This document shows, piece after piece, positions 41,255 to 49,399 of a DNA stretch of 64,000 nt; the first letter of the stretch is position 1, and every line of letters starts with the position of its first letter. The notes under the pieces were generated by a model. That model did not search any database and had not been told where the DNA came from. It saw nothing but the letters and a program-made list of their open reading frames with translations. This stretch comes from Amycolatopsis sp. A133 (GTDB lineage: Bacteria; Actinomycetota; Actinomycetes; Mycobacteriales; Pseudonocardiaceae): positions 372,001 to 436,000 of the forward strand of contig NZ_JAVHJU010000025.1 in assembly GCF_031082405.1 (NCBI RefSeq), in the 5' to 3' direction. The translations under genes and the position numbers were made by a program.

Positions 41255-41827
41255 TCACCGCCGCACCTCCTCGCGCTCACCGAACAGTGCTTCCCAAACC
41301 GGCCCGGCGAACAGCCAGACCACCGTCACGCTGCCCAGCCGCGGGAACCAGCCCCACAACGGCGCGACCTGCTCCGGCTCGCCGATCGCGAAGATCGCCG
41401 CCAGCAGAGCCGCCGCCGCGAGCCCGCAGGCCAGCACGCACTTGGCCCACTCGCGCCACTCGTAGCGCAGCTTCTCCCGCCCTTGGCGCTTCCGCGGGGG
41501 CGGCCCGGAGGCGAAGCGGTGCGCGAACCGCTCGTCGGCCCACCGGACCATGCTCGGGCCGAACACCACGCTGAAGCCCAGGTAGACCGCCGCGAGCCCG
41601 TGGGTGAAGTTCGCCTTCGCCCCGCCCGCGAGGTCGATGACCGTCGCCACCAGCACCACGACGTCGACCAGCGGCACCATGGCGAGCAGCACCGCCGACA
41701 CGCGCCGCGCACGCAGCACGTACCGCACCGCGAGCCCGGCCGCGAGGACCACCCAGAACCCGATCTCGCCCGCCGCGATGACGACGGCCATCGGGTTCTC
41801 CGCGAAGAACTTCCCGATCTCTTCCAC
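41255..41827 (-). CDS. conserved integral membrane protein, unknown function
   Basis: The 190-residue protein has about five hydrophobic segments (AVVIAAGEIGFWVVLAAGLA, VLLAMVPLVDVVVLVATVID, LAAVYLGFSVVFGP, CVLACGLAAAALLAAIFAI, VTVVWLFAGPVWEALFG) and a basic loop PPPRKRQGREKLRYEWREWAK. GTG 41827 begins VEEIGKFFAENP; the frame is open to 42001 but that extension is unlike protein. It is divergent from the histidine kinase 109 bp away. I do not recognise the family beyond 'actinobacterial membrane protein'. Confidence 0.75.
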   Translation of the reverse strand: MEEIGKFFAENPMAVVIAAGEIGFWVVLAAGLAVRYVLRARRVSAVLLAMVPLVDVVVLVATVIDLAGGAKANFTHGLAAVYLGFSVVFGPSMVRWADERFAHRFASGPPPRKRQGREKLRYEWREWAKCVLACGLAAAALLAAIFAIGEPEQVAPLWGWFPRLGSVTVVWLFAGPVWEALFGEREEVRR

Positions 41828-41936
41828 ACCCCCACGCTCTCCCGCCCGCCGGCACCGGCGCGTCGGCGAAGGGCACGACCCCGCGTCATCAGTTCGTAGG
41901 ACGCGGGCCCGGCACGCGGTGTGCTGGGATGACCGG

Positions 41937-43103
41937 GTGCCCCTCCCCCGCCTGCGCGCGCTCCCGGTGTGGCAGCAGGACGGCCTGATCGCGCTGGCCA
42001 CCTGGCTGATCGGGGCCCTCGTCTACACGACCGGCGTCCACCGGCTGCTGGGCGGGCCCGACGACGTGCCGCTGGGGGTGCGGCTGCTGGAGCTGACCGC
42101 GTTGTGCGGGCTCGAGCTGCTCCGCCGCCGGGTGCCGCTCGGGCTCCTCCTGGCCACCGCGGTGCTCGCGGCGGATTTCCTGCTCCGCCCGTCGCTGCCG
42201 CTGATGATCATCTACACCGACTTCCTGTACGCGGCGACGCTGTACGGCTCCCGGCGCACCAGCCGGGTGATGATCGGCGTCGCCGCGCTGTCGGTGGCGG
42301 GTGTGCTCACCGCGGTGCTGGCGCTCTCGCACCAGTGGCGGGCGGCGGTGCTCACCGCGGTGGGGGTGCTCCCGCTCGTCATCACGCCGGTGTGGTGGGC
42401 GGTCAACATCCGCCAGCAACGCGACGTCGCCGAGGCCGAGCGCGCCAACGCCGGGCAGCTGGCGAAGATCGCGGAACTGGACCGGCGGGCGGCGGTCGCC
42501 GCCGAGCGCGGGCGGATGGCCCGCGACCTGCACGACGTGATCGCCGGGCACCTCTCGGCCATCGCCATCCAGTCGGAGGCGGCGCTGTCTCTGCCGGACC
42601 CGAAACTGGCGAAGGCGGTGCTGGAGTCGGTGCGGGAGAACAGTGTCAGCGCCCTGGAGGAGATGCGTGCGATGATCGGGCTGCTCAAGGCCGACGGCGG
42701 GGACGCGGAGACGACCGCGCCCGCCCGGCTGGCGGACCTGGCCAAGCTGGCGGAGTCGGCCAGGGCCAGCGGGCTGGAGGTGCACGTCGAGTCCACAGTG
42801 GACGGCGACGTGCCGCTGCCGGCGGCGGTCGACCTGACGGCGTACCGGATCGCGCAGGAGGCGCTGACCAACGCCGTCAAGCACGCCCCGGGCGGCCGGG
42901 TCGACGTCGCCGTCCACTGCCTCGACGGCGTCCTCGCGGTGGAGGTCCGCAACGACGTCCGCGGCCCGCGCCCCGCCGGCGGCGGAACGGGCCTGCTGAA
43001 CATGCGCGAACGCGCGGACGCGGTCGGCGGCGAGCTCACCGCCGGCCCGGCGGACGGTCATTGGGTGGTCCGCGCCGAGCTGCCGGTCGGCGGTCCGCGG
43101 TGA
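41937..43103 (+). CDS. NarL-type sensor histidine kinase (HisKA_3)
   Basis: The 388-residue sensor has about five transmembrane segments in residues 15-160 and no large extracellular domain, so it probably senses a membrane or envelope signal. The dimerisation box is ARDLHDVIAGHLSAIAIQ with phospho-acceptor His199. The HATPase region has AQEALTNAVKHA and GGGTGLLNMRERADAVGG. GTG 41937 is a best guess; TGGGAT lies six bases before it. It overlaps the regulator by GTGA. Confidence 0.92.
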   Translation: MPLPRLRALPVWQQDGLIALATWLIGALVYTTGVHRLLGGPDDVPLGVRLLELTALCGLELLRRRVPLGLLLATAVLAADFLLRPSLPLMIIYTDFLYAATLYGSRRTSRVMIGVAALSVAGVLTAVLALSHQWRAAVLTAVGVLPLVITPVWWAVNIRQQRDVAEAERANAGQLAKIAELDRRAAVAAERGRMARDLHDVIAGHLSAIAIQSEAALSLPDPKLAKAVLESVRENSVSALEEMRAMIGLLKADGGDAETTAPARLADLAKLAESARASGLEVHVESTVDGDVPLPAAVDLTAYRIAQEALTNAVKHAPGGRVDVAVHCLDGVLAVEVRNDVRGPRPAGGGTGLLNMRERADAVGGELTAGPADGHWVVRAELPVGGPR

Positions 43104-43831
43104 CAACCGGGCCTTCGCCCCAGGCCGGGGGCTCCGCCACCCGGAACCCCCGAGAAGCCGATGGGACCGTCCGCGTCCTCGTCGCCGACGACCACAGCGC
43201 CATCCGGTTCGGCCTCACCACCATCCTCGGCCACGCCGAGGGCATCGAGGTCGTCGGCGAGGCCGCCGACGGCGCCGCCGCTATCCGGCAGGCCCGGGCG
43301 CTGCGGCCGGACGTCACCCTGATGGACGTCCGGATGCCGGGCACCGACGGCATCGCCGCCACCCGGGAGCTGGTGTCCGCGGGGCTCACGCAGGTGCTCG
43401 TGCTGACCACGTTCGACCTCGACGAGTACGTGCACGGCGCGCTGCGGGCCGGGGCGGCCGGGTTCCTGCTCAAGTCGGTCGAAGCCCCGCGGCTGATCGA
43501 AGCCGTGAAGCTCGTCGCGGCCGGCGACGGCGTGCTCGCCCCGCAAGTCACGCGGCGGCTGCTCACCGCGTTCGCCGCGGCGGCCCGGCAGGAGACCCCC
43601 GCCCCGCGCGGCCTCGGCGACCTCACCGAGCGCGAACGCGAGGTGCTCGGCTGCCTCGGCGAGGGCCTGTCCAACGCCCAGATCGGCACCCGGCTGCACA
43701 TCGGCGAGACCACGGTGAAGACGCACGTCTCGCGCGTGCTGGCCAAGCTCGACCTGCGCTCCCGCGTGCAGGCCGCGATCCTCGCCCAGGAGAACGGCCT
43801 CACCGGGGCCGATCTGCGAAAAGGCTCGTGA
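43100..43831 (+). CDS. NarL/FixJ-family response regulator
   Basis: The 243-residue regulator has a ~24-residue leader, then a receiver domain (VLVADDHSAIRFGL, phospho-acceptor Asp76 in LMDVRMPG, Thr in LTTFD, Lys in LLKS). The LuxR-type HTH follows (LTEREREVLGCLGEGLSNAQ and TTVKTHVSRVLAKLDLRSR). It is coupled to its kinase by GTGA at 43100-43103. Targets are unknown; the divergent membrane protein and the permease that follows are candidates. Confidence 0.93.
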   Translation: MTTGPSPQAGGSATRNPREADGTVRVLVADDHSAIRFGLTTILGHAEGIEVVGEAADGAAAIRQARALRPDVTLMDVRMPGTDGIAATRELVSAGLTQVLVLTTFDLDEYVHGALRAGAAGFLLKSVEAPRLIEAVKLVAAGDGVLAPQVTRRLLTAFAAAARQETPAPRGLGDLTEREREVLGCLGEGLSNAQIGTRLHIGETTVKTHVSRVLAKLDLRSRVQAAILAQENGLTGADLRKGS

Positions 43832-43836
43832 GCTTC

Positions 43837-43849
43837 TAACTTTCTCCTC
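43837..43849 (+). promoter_or_regulatory. leaderless promoter of the APC permease
   Basis: TAACTT at 43837-43842 lies exactly seven bases before ATG 43850, and no Shine-Dalgarno site precedes the start. This is the layout of leaderless actinobacterial genes and would separate the permease from the two-component operon 18 bp upstream. Confidence 0.6.
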
Positions 43850-45307
43850 ATGGCTGAGCGGCGAACGCTGAACGTGGACGAGGTCCTCGAGCGCCAGGAG
43901 TCCGGTGACCTCAAACGCCGGCTGCGCGGGCGCGATCTGGTCGGGATGGGCGTCGGGATCATCATCGGCACCGGCATCTTCACCCTCGCCGGCGTCGAGG
44001 CGAAGACCCACGCGGGGCCGGCGGTGACGCTGTCGTTCGTGCTCGGCGCGGTCGTGGCCGGGCTCGCGGCGCTGTGCTACGCCGAGCTCGCGTCCAGCAT
44101 CCCGACGGCCGGAAGCGCTTACACGTACGCCTTCGCCACCCTCGGCGAGGTGTTCGCCTGGATCATCGGCTGGGACCTGCTGCTGGAGTTCGCGCTCGGC
44201 GCCGCCGTGGTGTCGCGCGGCTGGTCGGGGTACCTGGCGACCCTGCTCGGCCTGTCGCCGGAGTGGTTCGGCGAGGACGCGACGGTCAACATCGGCGCGG
44301 TGCTGATCATCGCCGTGCTGACCGTGGTCGCCGTCCTGGGCATCAAGGAGTCGGCCTGGCTGACCAACCTGCTGGTGTGCGTGAAGGTCGCGGTCTGCGT
44401 GCTGGTGCTCGCGGTCGGCCTGTTCTTCGTCCGCAGCGCCAACCTGACGCCGTTCATCCCGCCCGCGAAGGCGGCCGAAGCCGGGTCGACGGTGCTGGAG
44501 CAGCCGGTGGTCCAGGCGGCACTGGGCCTGGAGCAGTCGGTCTACGGCATCGCCGGGATGATCACCGCGGCCGCCGTGGTCTTCTTCGCCTACACCGGCT
44601 TCGAAGCGCTCGCGAACCTCGGCGAGGAAACGCTGAACCCGCGCAAGGACCTGCGCGTCGGCATCCTCGGCGCGCTGGGCGTGTGCGCGCTGCTCTACAT
44701 CGGCGTCTCGATCGTGCTGACCGGCATGATCCCGTTCACCGACATCGACACGGGCGCGCCGCTGGCCGACGCGTTCGACCGGGTCGGCCAGCACTGGGTG
44801 GGCGCGCTGATTTCGCTGGGCGCGGTGACCGGGCTGACGTCGGTGATGATGGTCGAGCTGGTCACGATCGGCCGGATCGGCTTCGCGATGGGCCGCGACG
44901 GACTGCTGCCCAAGGCGCTCGGCACCGCCCACCCCCGCTGGGGCACCCCGCACCGGATGACCGTCGGCGGCGCGGTGCTGATCGCCGTGCTGGCCGCGTT
45001 CATCCCGATTTCCGAGCTGGCCGACATGGTGAGCATCGGCGCGCTGTCGGCGATGATCATCGTGGCCGTCGCGGTCCCGGTGCTGCGCCGCCGCCGTCCC
45101 GACCTGGACCGGCCGTTCCGGGTGCCGTTCTCGCCCGTGGTCCCGGTCGTGGCCGCGCTGGCGTGCCTGTACCTGATGGTGAACCTCAACGTGCTCACGT
45201 GGATCCGGTTCGCCGTGTGGCTGGTGATCGGCCTGGTCATCTACTTCGCCTACGGCCGGCGACACTCCCGCTTCGCGCCGCCGGTCAGTCCCAGTAAGAC
45301 GGACTGA
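43850..45307 (+). CDS. APC-family amino acid permease, cationic amino acid transporter type
   Basis: The 485-residue protein has 12 or more hydrophobic segments. GMGVGIIIGTGIFTLAGVEA is the substrate-site helix 1 of APC transporters, and CYAELASSIPTAGSAYTYAF and VFFAYTGFEALANLGEETLNP match the CAT subfamily. It probably imports an amino acid by proton symport. Its last 23 bases overlap the 3' end of the convergent gene on the other strand. A glutamine-synthetase-type gene two loci on suggests a link with amine or amino acid use (inference). Confidence 0.9.
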   Translation: MAERRTLNVDEVLERQESGDLKRRLRGRDLVGMGVGIIIGTGIFTLAGVEAKTHAGPAVTLSFVLGAVVAGLAALCYAELASSIPTAGSAYTYAFATLGEVFAWIIGWDLLLEFALGAAVVSRGWSGYLATLLGLSPEWFGEDATVNIGAVLIIAVLTVVAVLGIKESAWLTNLLVCVKVAVCVLVLAVGLFFVRSANLTPFIPPAKAAEAGSTVLEQPVVQAALGLEQSVYGIAGMITAAAVVFFAYTGFEALANLGEETLNPRKDLRVGILGALGVCALLYIGVSIVLTGMIPFTDIDTGAPLADAFDRVGQHWVGALISLGAVTGLTSVMMVELVTIGRIGFAMGRDGLLPKALGTAHPRWGTPHRMTVGGAVLIAVLAAFIPISELADMVSIGALSAMIIVAVAVPVLRRRRPDLDRPFRVPFSPVVPVVAALACLYLMVNLNVLTWIRFAVWLVIGLVIYFAYGRRHSRFAPPVSPSKTD

Positions 45308-46067
45308 GGCCGGCGGTGCGGGCCGCCGCCCGCACCACACCGGCCTGATCGGCGTCGACGACCACCAGCACGCCGAGCCCGGCCAGCGCCGCCGTCACCC
45401 ATTCGACGGGCTGGTCGTGGCGGCCGTTGTCGCCCAGCGAAGGATAAGTGTCCACAACGGACAGCAGCGTGCCTTCGGCGCCGATGCGGATGCCCGCCAG
45501 GAGCACGAAGTGGCCGCCGGGCGGGCGCCAGCGGGACGTCCACAGTGGCGGGACGCCGGTGTCGAGGTAGTCGAGCAGCGCGCGTTCCGGGGTGTCGTGG
45601 GCGCCGAGCTCGGCGCCGTCGATGCGGGCGAGCACCGCGACGCGCGGGACGTCCCACAGCCCGGCGAGCAGGTCGAACAGCGCCCCGGTGGTCCACTCCC
45701 CGGTCACCGGCACCGCCGCGAGGGCGCCGCGCGAGAGCGACCCGACGGCCCCGGCCAGCTCCGAAACCCGGGTGCCGGCGGCGGCCGGATCGTCGACGAC
45801 GGGCAGCGCCAGCCGGAAATCGCGGCGGCCGGCCTCGCCCGGCGGGCGCACGGCCGGGCCGCGGACGGTGCCCGCGGCCGCCGCAACGGCGTCCTGGTCG
45901 GGCACGTCGAGCCCGGCGGCCCGCAGCGCGGCGAGCCCGCAGAACGCCGCGGCCAGGCCGTCCTTCTGGGGCAGTTCCGCCTGGGCCTCCGCGGCCAGCC
46001 GGGCCCCGCCCGGCAGCCACCGCACCCCGGACAGGTCGAGCTGCCCGCCGTCGATCCCCGAAGTCAT
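45285..46067 (-). CDS. unrecognised 260-residue protein with papain-like (C39-like) motif spacing
   Basis: No family is recognised. The arrangement Gln34, Cys43, His186 (GGHFVLLAG) and Asp206 (SVVDTYPSLG) copies the Gln/Cys/His/Asp order of papain-like C39 peptidases, including Cys after a short Gln-containing turn and about 20 residues from His to Asp. No signal peptide is seen, so it would be cytoplasmic. ATG 46067 follows the glutamine-synthetase-type gene by 8 bases and is probably cotranscribed with it. Whether it is an active peptidase or amidase, or only has the fold, is open. Confidence 0.7.
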   Translation of the reverse strand: MTSGIDGGQLDLSGVRWLPGGARLAAEAQAELPQKDGLAAAFCGLAALRAAGLDVPDQDAVAAAAGTVRGPAVRPPGEAGRRDFRLALPVVDDPAAAGTRVSELAGAVGSLSRGALAAVPVTGEWTTGALFDLLAGLWDVPRVAVLARIDGAELGAHDTPERALLDYLDTGVPPLWTSRWRPPGGHFVLLAGIRIGAEGTLLSVVDTYPSLGDNGRHDQPVEWVTAALAGLGVLVVVDADQAGVVRAAARTAGLSPSYWD

Positions 46068-46075
46068 CGGTCCCC

Positions 46076-47428
46076 TCAGTAGCGCCAAAGGTGGGCGGCG
46101 ATGATCTCGTCGGCCGTGCGTTCGGCCGCCCACGCCGCATCGGAGGCCCGGACGGCGCGGAAGGCGCCCAGCAGCTCGTCGCCGAGCACCCCGGCGATCC
46201 GCGGCGACGCCACGAGCGCGGCGTCCTGTTCGGCGGGGTTCGCCGGCAGCGGGCGCACCCCGCGGGCTTCCCGGTCCTCGTCCGGCCAGCCGCCGGGGTC
46301 TTCGCCGATCGGCTCGGGCAGCGCGGGCGCGTCCTCGATGCCGGCCATCCCGGCGGCGAGCACCACGGCCAGCGCGAGGTACGGGTTGGCGGAGGCGTCG
46401 GAGGTCTTGAGCTCGACGTTCGCGTGGCCGTCGCCCAGCAGCGCCGAGCCGGGGACGTACCGCAGCGGCGCCTCCCGGTTCTCGACGCCCCAGAAGGTGT
46501 ACGCGCCGGCGAAGTAGCCGGGCCGCAGCCGCAGCGTCGAGGGGACGCTCGGCGCGGTGATCGCGGTCAGGGCCGGCAGGTCGCGCAGCAGCCCGGCGAG
46601 GTAGCCCGCACCGTCCCCGTCCGGCCGCCCGTCCCCGTCGAGCAGGTGCCGCCCCTCGCGCCGGACGGAGGTGTGCAGGTGCCAGCCGTTCCCGGCGGCA
46701 CCGAGGCCGATGACGGGCGCAAAGCTGACGGCGAGGCCGTGCACCCGCGCGGCGGCGTGGATGGTCTGCCGCGCGAGCAGCTGGTCATCGGCGGCGGAGA
46801 CCGGATCGGTGGGGGCCAGCGAGAGTTCGAGCTGCGCGACGCCGTACTCGGCGTGCAGCTGCCCGATCCGCAGGCCGTTGGCCTCGAAGTCGTGCAGGAG
46901 GGCCCCGACGAAGCCGTCGAGCCCGACGAGGGCGTGCGGGCTGTAGGCGGGCCCGGGGTGCCCGGGGACGGTGAGGACGTCGAGGCTGCCCGCGGGAGCG
47001 ACGGCGAACTCCAGTTCGTACCCGGCCCGGAATTCGAGCCCCCGCTTCGCCCCTTCGGCCACCTGCGCTTCGAGGACGGCGCGCTGGCAGTAGGGCCAGG
47101 GAGCACCGTCCCGGGTGAGCTGCCGCACGGGAGCCCAGGCGAGCGCGGGCTGCCCGGCCAGCCGCCGCAGCCGTTCGACGACGGGCACGAGCCGCACGTC
47201 CCCGGAGGGGGTTCCGAGGCCCGCGTGCCGATAGGTGATGGAATCGTGGCTGTCGAAGACGGCGAAGAGCGAAGTGGCCCCGACACCCCGGGTGGCGGCA
47301 TCGGCCAGCCCGGCAACGGGCACGATCCGCGAGCGCGGAATGCCGTTGTTGTCCGCCCAGGCAAGGTGAACCCCACCCACTCCGGCGGCGGCGAAGTCCT
47401 TCGCCGCGGCCGACGCCGCTTTGGTCAT
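46076..47428 (-). CDS. glutamine synthetase family protein (possible gamma-glutamyl-amine ligase)
   Basis: The 450-residue protein has the GS fold: an N-terminal beta-grasp region with HLAWADNNGIPRSRIVPV, then the catalytic domain with YELEFAVAP, GNGWHLHTSVRREGRHLL and ANPYLALAVVLAAGMAGIEDA. It is shorter and more diverged than GlnA and lacks an obvious adenylylation tyrosine loop, so it more likely ligates glutamate to an amine (GlnA3/PuuA-like). ATG 47428 is chosen because GGAAG is 9 bases upstream; GTG 47434 is too close to it. Confidence 0.85.
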   Translation of the reverse strand: MTKAASAAAKDFAAAGVGGVHLAWADNNGIPRSRIVPVAGLADAATRGVGATSLFAVFDSHDSITYRHAGLGTPSGDVRLVPVVERLRRLAGQPALAWAPVRQLTRDGAPWPYCQRAVLEAQVAEGAKRGLEFRAGYELEFAVAPAGSLDVLTVPGHPGPAYSPHALVGLDGFVGALLHDFEANGLRIGQLHAEYGVAQLELSLAPTDPVSAADDQLLARQTIHAAARVHGLAVSFAPVIGLGAAGNGWHLHTSVRREGRHLLDGDGRPDGDGAGYLAGLLRDLPALTAITAPSVPSTLRLRPGYFAGAYTFWGVENREAPLRYVPGSALLGDGHANVELKTSDASANPYLALAVVLAAGMAGIEDAPALPEPIGEDPGGWPDEDREARGVRPLPANPAEQDAALVASPRIAGVLGDELLGAFRAVRASDAAWAAERTADEIIAAHLWRY

Positions 47429-47533
47429 GGCCACCCGCTTCCGTGCCGACCGGGGTAAGTATCCCGGGCGCGGGCTCCGGGGGCCATCACGAACCGGTGG
47501 GGATCCGCCTGACCGCCCCAGCCGGCCCGGCGC

Positions 47534-47662
47534 CGGCTCCCCAGGCTGGTCCCGGCCGGCCGGTCCGCCCCGGCTCCCCAGGCTGGCCCCGCCGGCCGGT
47601 CCGCCCCGGCTGGCCCGCCCCGGCTGGACCCACCGGCCGCCCCGGCTGGACCCACCGGCCGC
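47534..47662. repeat. GC-rich direct repeats (37 bp and 22 bp)
   Basis: A 37-bp unit beginning CGGCTCCCCAGGCTGG occurs at 47534-47570 and 47571-47607 with two mismatches. CCCGGCTGGACCCACCGG, extended by CCGC to 22 bp, occurs in tandem at 47619-47640 and 47641-47662. Confidence 0.85.
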
Positions 47663-47823
47663 GCTGGCCGGCCCCGGCCGGCCGCGCCGGCCGCCGGCCG
47701 GTCCCCCGGCTGGCCCGCCTCATCCGGCCCCACCGCAGAGCCCACCCTCCCTGGGGGTCCGTCCCGCTCCAGCGTATCGAGGGGGGCCGACGGAAACTCC
47801 CGAAAAGCGCTCGCCGCGGATGA

Positions 47824-47855
47824 GTTGTCCACATCACGAACGATCTGTGGACAAC
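47824..47855. promoter_or_regulatory. two inverted DnaA boxes
   Basis: GTTGTCCACA (47824-47833) and TGTGGACAAC (47846-47855) form a 10-bp inverted repeat with a 12-base centre. Each contains TTGTCCACA, the preferred actinobacterial DnaA box. No other box cluster or AT-rich region is near, so this is not the replication origin. It may titrate DnaA or be a relic. Confidence 0.5.
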
Positions 47856-47870
47856 CCACCTCAAGCGCCC

Positions 47871-47993
47871 CAATGTGGCGTTCGGTGCGCTCAACGCACC
47901 CAAAGTGGCGTTCGGTGCGTTGAGCGCACCGAATGTGGCGTTCGGTGCGTTGTGAGCGCACCCAAAGTGGCCTTCGGTGCGTTCAACGCAACC
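47871..47993. repeat. four ~30-bp tandem hairpin repeats
   Basis: Units at 47871-47900, 47901-47930, 47931-47962 and 47963-47993 follow the pattern CAAAGTGGCGTTCGGTGCG, then a short turn, then CGCACC. GGTGCG and CGCACC pair within each unit to give a small hairpin. The last unit is more degenerate. Confidence 0.88.
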
Positions 47994-48024
47994 AAAGGCC
48001 ACCTTGGGGCGCATCCGACGCGCC

Positions 48025-48191
48025 CAAGGGCAGGGTCCGGCCCCCGGCGGGGGTCCGGCACCCAAAAGCAGGACCCGCACCCAAGCGGGACCCACCCAAG
48101 ACAGGGTCCGGCACCAAGGCGGGGTCCATGGCCCAAAGCGGGACCCGGCCCCCAAGGCAGGGTCCGGCACCCACGGCAGCGTCCGGCGCCC
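48025..48191. repeat. degenerate ~19-bp repeats in mixed orientation
   Basis: About nine units resemble AAGGCAGGGTCCGGCACCC; several have the centre reversed to GGGACCC. The period varies from 15 to 21 bases. Confidence 0.7.
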
Positions 48192-48254
48192 ACCCCAGAC
48201 CCGCAGCAACCCTCAGCACCGCCCCCACCCAGCACCGGCGACACCCACCGACCC

Positions 48255-49124
48255 TCAGCCCGGCAGCTCCCCCACCCCACCCCCGGCCTCATCCCGTCCC
48301 CGCAAGGCCACCCCACCGACCACCGCCAAGGTCCCCACCGCCTCGACCACACTCGGCACCTGCCCCAGCAGCACGAACCCCATCACCCCGGCCGTCACCG
48401 GCAGCAGCGCCAGCAGCGTGGCGAACCGCGCCTGCCCGACCCGCCGCAAAACGACCTGGTCCAGCCCGTACGGCACCACCGTCGACAGCACCCCCACCCC
48501 GATCCCCAGCAGCAGCAGCCGTGGCGAAGACCACACCGCACCCGTCCCGGCCGCCAACGGGGACAACACCACCGTCCCCGCCAGGAAGCCGATCGCCAGG
48601 CTGTCAAGGCCGTCCCCACCCACCGCGACCCGCTTCCCCAGCAGGATGTACCCCGCCCAGGCCGCCGCGGCCCCCAGGGCGAACACCACGCCCCAGAAGC
48701 TCCCGCCGAGCCGGACGTCGGCGATCGCCACCACGCCGGCCGCCACCAGGACCAACGCCAGCACGTCGCGGACCGTCCGCGACCCCAGGGCCGCCACCAC
48801 CACCGGGCCCGCGAACTCCATCGCCACCGCCGTGCCCAGGGGCAGCCGGGCGATCGCCTCGTAGAACAGCACGTTCATGCCCGCCGTCACCACGCCGAAC
48901 ACGATCGCCAGCAGCAGGCGCCTGCCCCGCCACGCCGCGCGGCCCGGGCGGCGCCAGGCCAGCAGGACCACCGCCGCGCCGAGGCAGCGGAGCCAGGCCA
49001 CCCCCGCGGGGGATGCGTGGCCGAAGAGGCCGACCGCCACCGCCGCTCCGGCGTACATCGAAATTCCGCTGAGAACGAACAAGAGCGGCGCGGGCACCGT
49101 GGAAAGCCGTCGCGAGGAAGTCAC
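48255..49124 (-). CDS. EamA/DMT-family transporter
   Basis: The 289-residue protein has ten hydrophobic segments forming the two EamA repeats (about 10-135 and 145-280), with SPAGVAWLRCLGAAVVLLAW and FYEAIARLPLGTAVAMEFAG in the first. RhtA-like exporters of this family remove amino acids or metabolites; the substrate is unknown. GTG 49124 has GAGGTGG about 8 bases upstream; the open frame reaches 49154. The 3' end borders the repeat island. Confidence 0.85.
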   Translation of the reverse strand: MTSSRRLSTVPAPLLFVLSGISMYAGAAVAVGLFGHASPAGVAWLRCLGAAVVLLAWRRPGRAAWRGRRLLLAIVFGVVTAGMNVLFYEAIARLPLGTAVAMEFAGPVVVAALGSRTVRDVLALVLVAAGVVAIADVRLGGSFWGVVFALGAAAAWAGYILLGKRVAVGGDGLDSLAIGFLAGTVVLSPLAAGTGAVWSSPRLLLLGIGVGVLSTVVPYGLDQVVLRRVGQARFATLLALLPVTAGVMGFVLLGQVPSVVEAVGTLAVVGGVALRGRDEAGGGVGELPG

Positions 49125-49399
49125 CGAACTCACCACCTCATGGTGCCTGACCACGGAAAACGTAACTCTCCGGGTAATCGTCTCCTGGAATGCGGGATGG
49201 CGTTACGGCATCCGGGGTAAATCGGCGTGACTCAGGTCCCACCGGCGCGGGAACACTTGCGAGCCGCGAAACGTCTGGAAGAGTGGAAGCACGAACACCG
49301 CGGAGCCGAGGCGATCGCCGCCACCGGCATCAGTGCCGAAGTGGGCGTAGCTGGATCGATGGCACCGGGCAACCGGTGCCGGGACGGAGGGAGACCCCC

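Larger units (their letters stand above)
47429..48254. other. 826-bp non-coding repeat island
   Basis: No believable gene is present; the long open frames are translations of repeats. In order it holds two 37-bp direct repeats (47534-47607), two 22-bp tandem repeats (47619-47662), inverted DnaA boxes (47824-47855), four ~30-bp tandem hairpin units (47871-47993) and about nine degenerate 19-bp units (48025-48191). Confidence 0.8.

Noticed and set aside
41074-41280. 68-codon minus-strand ORF between malQ and the membrane-protein gene
   Set aside because: It overlaps the upstream gene by 26 bp, is compositionally like a shadow frame and lacks a recognised motif.
36892-41574. 1560-codon plus-strand open frame opposite treX and malQ
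   Set aside because: Antisense shadow of GC3-rich genes; low-complexity Arg/Val/Leu/Gly composition without any domain. Similar long shadows at 4911-6902, 22856-25264, 28445-30670 and 32802-34631 were dropped for the same reason.
47421-49220. 599-codon plus-strand frame over the repeat island
   Set aside because: Composed of Pro/Arg/His repeats from the DNA repeats and runs antisense through the EamA gene.
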